Below, in pieces: positions 4,971 to 6,909 of a DNA stretch of 6,909 nt. The translations under genes were made by a program, and so were the position numbers. Within the stretch, counting starts at the first letter, position 1. Every line of letters begins with the position of its first letter. Origin of the DNA: Myxococcales bacterium (GTDB lineage Bacteria > Myxococcota_C > UBA6777); the NCBI GenBank assembly GCA_027005175.1, contig JALTMC010000178.1:1-6909 (forward strand), given 5' to 3'. The notes beneath the pieces are model-generated. The model was not told where the DNA came from and made no database searches. It saw nothing but the letters and a program-made list of their open reading frames with translations.

Positions 4971-6823
4971 GTTTTCTGTTTCAATCGCTTGAGCCACATA
5001 CCAACTTTCGGGTGCAATGGATGAAGTTGACGTACCATCTCAAAATGATGACGGGCTTGTTTCCACTGTTGCATTTGCACATAGGCAACCGCGAGATTAA
5101 AATGTGCGATGTAGTACATGGGATCCAAAGCGATCGCTGAGCGGAAATGGGATGTAGCATGTTTCAGGTCCCTGCGCCAAAAAAACCACCGACCTGCCCG
5201 GTTGTGCGAGCGAACCAAGGCTTGTTTGTTGCGAGAGGAAGGCAATATCTGATACGCTTTCTTGTAGGCATTGACCGCCTGTGGAGCACTTCGTACTTTG
5301 TCGAAAAAGACACCGAGATTGTAATGCACTTCAGGGTCTTTGGGATCAAGACGCAAAGCCCGTTCCAATGATTGGTATGCTTTGCGAAACTTACCTTTGT
5401 TCATGAAATAAATACCTAGATTGAGTTGGGGGCGCGACTTGTTGGGAGAGCGTTTTGCAGTGTGTTGCCAAAGCGCGAGAGGATCTCCTAAAGTGTCATT
5501 GCGAGCAAAGGTTAAGCCACCCCAAAGCAGGAGAGTGCCCAACAGAAACGCTACCCCGGCTTGTCGAAGGATTTGTGTTTTCAGGTAGCGTTGGCTGAGC
5601 GAGAAGAGCCCACCGAGGCTCCAGGCTGCACCGAGGAGAGAAGTATAGAGATACCGCTCTGCTACAAAGTCCTTGAGGGTCATAGAGTTGGTGGGGGCGA
5701 GGGACAGTCCAAACCAAAGCAATCCAAGCAAGAGAAGCGGGAGCTGACGACGCAAACGCCATGCGACAACAAGTAAGATGAGCCATCCTCCAAGAGAGAG
5801 AAAGAAGCTGCCATCGATCAGTGTGGTGCTGAATGGAAAGTCGTAGTCGAAGTTATGGTAGAGAGGTACAACCGAAAGTAGCAAAAACCACCCAAGCACT
5901 CGGACCTGCGTCATGATGTGCGACCACCATGGGAACATCGTGGTATAGGGATTGGGTGGATGTGGGTTGGTTACGAAGCTATAGAGCAATGGCAGTACAA
6001 GAAGACAAACGGTGTGTGGCAACAGAGTGAGCCACCACCTGCGAGAGGTGAGTAAATCCCGACGACAAAGCCAGACTGTGATACCAAACAACAGCGGTAG
6101 CATGACAGCCGACTCTTTGGAGCCTATCGCCAGAAGCATAAAGAGCAAACTCAGCCCGTAGGAGAAGGCTCGAACTCTGCCTTCAAGAGTTAGAAAACGA
6201 AGATAACTTCGCAAGGATAACAAGCCAAAGAAAGCCATCAATACGCCAGAGCGCGAGTTAATATACGACACACTTTCTGTGGCCAATGGATGCAGCACAA
6301 ACAAGGCCGCCACAAACTCCGGCACACCCCTTCTGGACGAGTGATGGGTTATCGATTCTTCTAAACTTACCGATGACTTCATGCTTTGCGGAGTGAGTGA
6401 TTCGGCAGTTTGTAGAGTAGGTGATTCGGTGGTTTGTGGAGTGAGTGATTCGGCAGTTTGTGGAGTGAGTGATTCGGCAGTTTGTGGAGTTTCAAGGAGG
6501 GTCTGTGTGAGCTGGTAGAGTAGGAGTCCACAGCCAAGGTGTAGGAGCAAGTTCACTAGGTGGTAGAGCCAGACATCGGTACCAACAAAGTGGTAACAAA
6601 GTGCCAAGGAGAAAACAAAGACAGGTCTTGTCTCCTGGTATCCTGAGAAGAAGACAGCCCGCAGGTTGGTCAGGTCCCGAATCCCCATGTTGTTGGCGAT
6701 ATGATAGAGACCGTCAAATAAAAATGGGCTCTGAAAGGTATTGCTGTAGGCTAAGGTTCCCACCAGCAAAAGCAGGATAGGATACCACAAACGCTTGAAG
6801 TCAGGGGAATATCGTTGTGTCAT
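4961..6823 (-). CDS. TMTC-like GT-C membrane glycosyltransferase with C-terminal TPRs
   Basis: The protein has 620 residues from ATG 6823. A GTG at 6865 in the same frame would add 14 residues. I prefer the ATG because it leaves a short cytoplasmic tail before the first membrane span and because a possible promoter lies too close to the GTG. Neither start has a strong ribosome site. About twelve or thirteen hydrophobic spans cover 13-437. Family signatures of the TMTC/bacterial O-mannosyl- or O-GlcNAc-transferase-like group are visible: F-L-F-D-G-L-Y-H-I-A-N-N (34-45, first loop), H-P-L-A-T-E-S-V (178-185), S-K-E-S (235-238) and A-E-R-Y-L-Y (388-393). Four TPRs follow at about 463-494, 497-528, 535-568 and 569-602. 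The enzyme would transfer sugar from a lipid-linked donor to an exported acceptor, with the TPRs holding the acceptor; this is family knowledge. Oddities are an octapeptide repeat inserted between spans 3 and 4, and Gly replacing the second Asp of the usual F-D-D. It is the first gene of the three-gene block. Confidence 0.88.
   Translation of the reverse strand: MTQRYSPDFKRLWYPILLLLVGTLAYSNTFQSPFLFDGLYHIANNMGIRDLTNLRAVFFSGYQETRPVFVFSLALCYHFVGTDVWLYHLVNLLLHLGCGLLLYQLTQTLLETPQTAESLTPQTAESLTPQTTESPTLQTAESLTPQSMKSSVSLEESITHHSSRRGVPEFVAALFVLHPLATESVSYINSRSGVLMAFFGLLSLRSYLRFLTLEGRVRAFSYGLSLLFMLLAIGSKESAVMLPLLFGITVWLCRRDLLTSRRWWLTLLPHTVCLLVLPLLYSFVTNPHPPNPYTTMFPWWSHIMTQVRVLGWFLLLSVVPLYHNFDYDFPFSTTLIDGSFFLSLGGWLILLVVAWRLRRQLPLLLLGLLWFGLSLAPTNSMTLKDFVAERYLYTSLLGAAWSLGGLFSLSQRYLKTQILRQAGVAFLLGTLLLWGGLTFARNDTLGDPLALWQHTAKRSPNKSRPQLNLGIYFMNKGKFRKAYQSLERALRLDPKDPEVHYNLGVFFDKVRSAPQAVNAYKKAYQILPSSRNKQALVRSHNRAGRWFFWRRDLKHATSHFRSAIALDPMYYIAHFNLAVAYVQMQQWKQARHHFEMVRQLHPLHPKVGMWLKRLKQKTKE
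6392..6487 (-). repeat. 24-bp tandem repeat coding a PQTAESLT octapeptide in a membrane-protein loop
   Basis: Four 8-codon units encode P-Q-T-A-E-S-L-T, the same again, P-Q-T-T-E-S-P-T and L-Q-T-A-E-S-L-T; a decayed fifth begins P-Q-S-M-K-S. They lie at residues 113-144 of the glycosyltransferase (ATG numbering), in the hydrophilic loop between the third and fourth spans. The unit length is a multiple of three, so copy-number change keeps the frame. Confidence 0.85.
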
Positions 6824-6877
6824 GGGACTCGGTGATTTGCGGTGATGGAGGGAGGCGTCGAACACGTCTTGCGCTTC

Positions 6878-6907
6878 TATCTAGGGGAAACTTGTTGCAA
6901 AAGTCAA
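6878..6907 (-). promoter_or_regulatory. Possible promoter of the three-gene block
   Basis: On the minus strand TTGACT (6907-6902) is followed after 18 nt by TAGATA (6883-6878). The -35 box is good and the -10 box is weak (three of six). Transcription would begin near 6871, only about 5 nt before the alternative GTG start, which favours translation from ATG 6823 with a leader of about 48 nt. Confidence 0.3.
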
Positions 6908-6909
6908 CC

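Overview
The window holds four complete genes and one gene cut by the left edge. Every product has an export signal or is an integral membrane protein, so the whole stretch serves the cell envelope or exterior. The combination of a secreted VWA protein with MopE-type metal-binding motifs, a cysteine-rich lipoprotein with an Asn/Thr linker, and a TMTC-like membrane glycosyltransferase with C-terminal TPRs is most typical of Myxococcota, Bradymonadota and related former Deltaproteobacteria. By eye the base composition is close to balanced, which is low for cultured myxobacteria. The taxonomic guess is therefore tentative; a Gram-negative envelope is the safer statement.

Layout. (1) Positions 1-1595, minus strand: a secreted VWA protein with at least six D-D-D-C-D-G type motifs, running off the left edge. 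(2) Positions 1596-1969: a divergent control region with a good sigma70-like promoter for each flanking gene. (3) Positions 1970-3127, plus strand: a cysteine-rich lipoprotein whose lipid anchor is joined to its folded part by an Asn/Thr/Ala linker encoded by a 24-bp tandem repeat. (4) Positions 3128-3301: a convergent intergenic stretch with an imperfect hairpin. (5) Positions 6823-3302, minus strand: a compact three-gene block that looks like an operon, with a TMTC-like GT-C glycosyltransferase with TPRs, then a small secreted basic Cys-rich protein, then a family 3 solute-binding protein. The first two genes are 4 nt apart, and the stop codon of the first directly follows the Shine-Dalgarno sequence of the second. 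The next gap is 35 nt.

The most striking object is the Cys-rich protein at 4234-4956. Its mature part has 22 cysteines, mostly spaced exactly 11 residues apart, and the spacing pattern is nearly mirror-symmetric about a central CxxC. Pairing cysteines from the centre outward gives eleven pairs whose residue numbers always add to 255-261. This is what an antiparallel helical hairpin closed by a ladder of disulfides would look like, a much longer relative in principle of the CX9C (CHCH) hairpin. I do not recognise a described family. It is co-transcribed by inference with a membrane glycosyltransferase and a periplasmic binding protein, so the three may form an undescribed envelope system; their joint function is not shown by the sequence.
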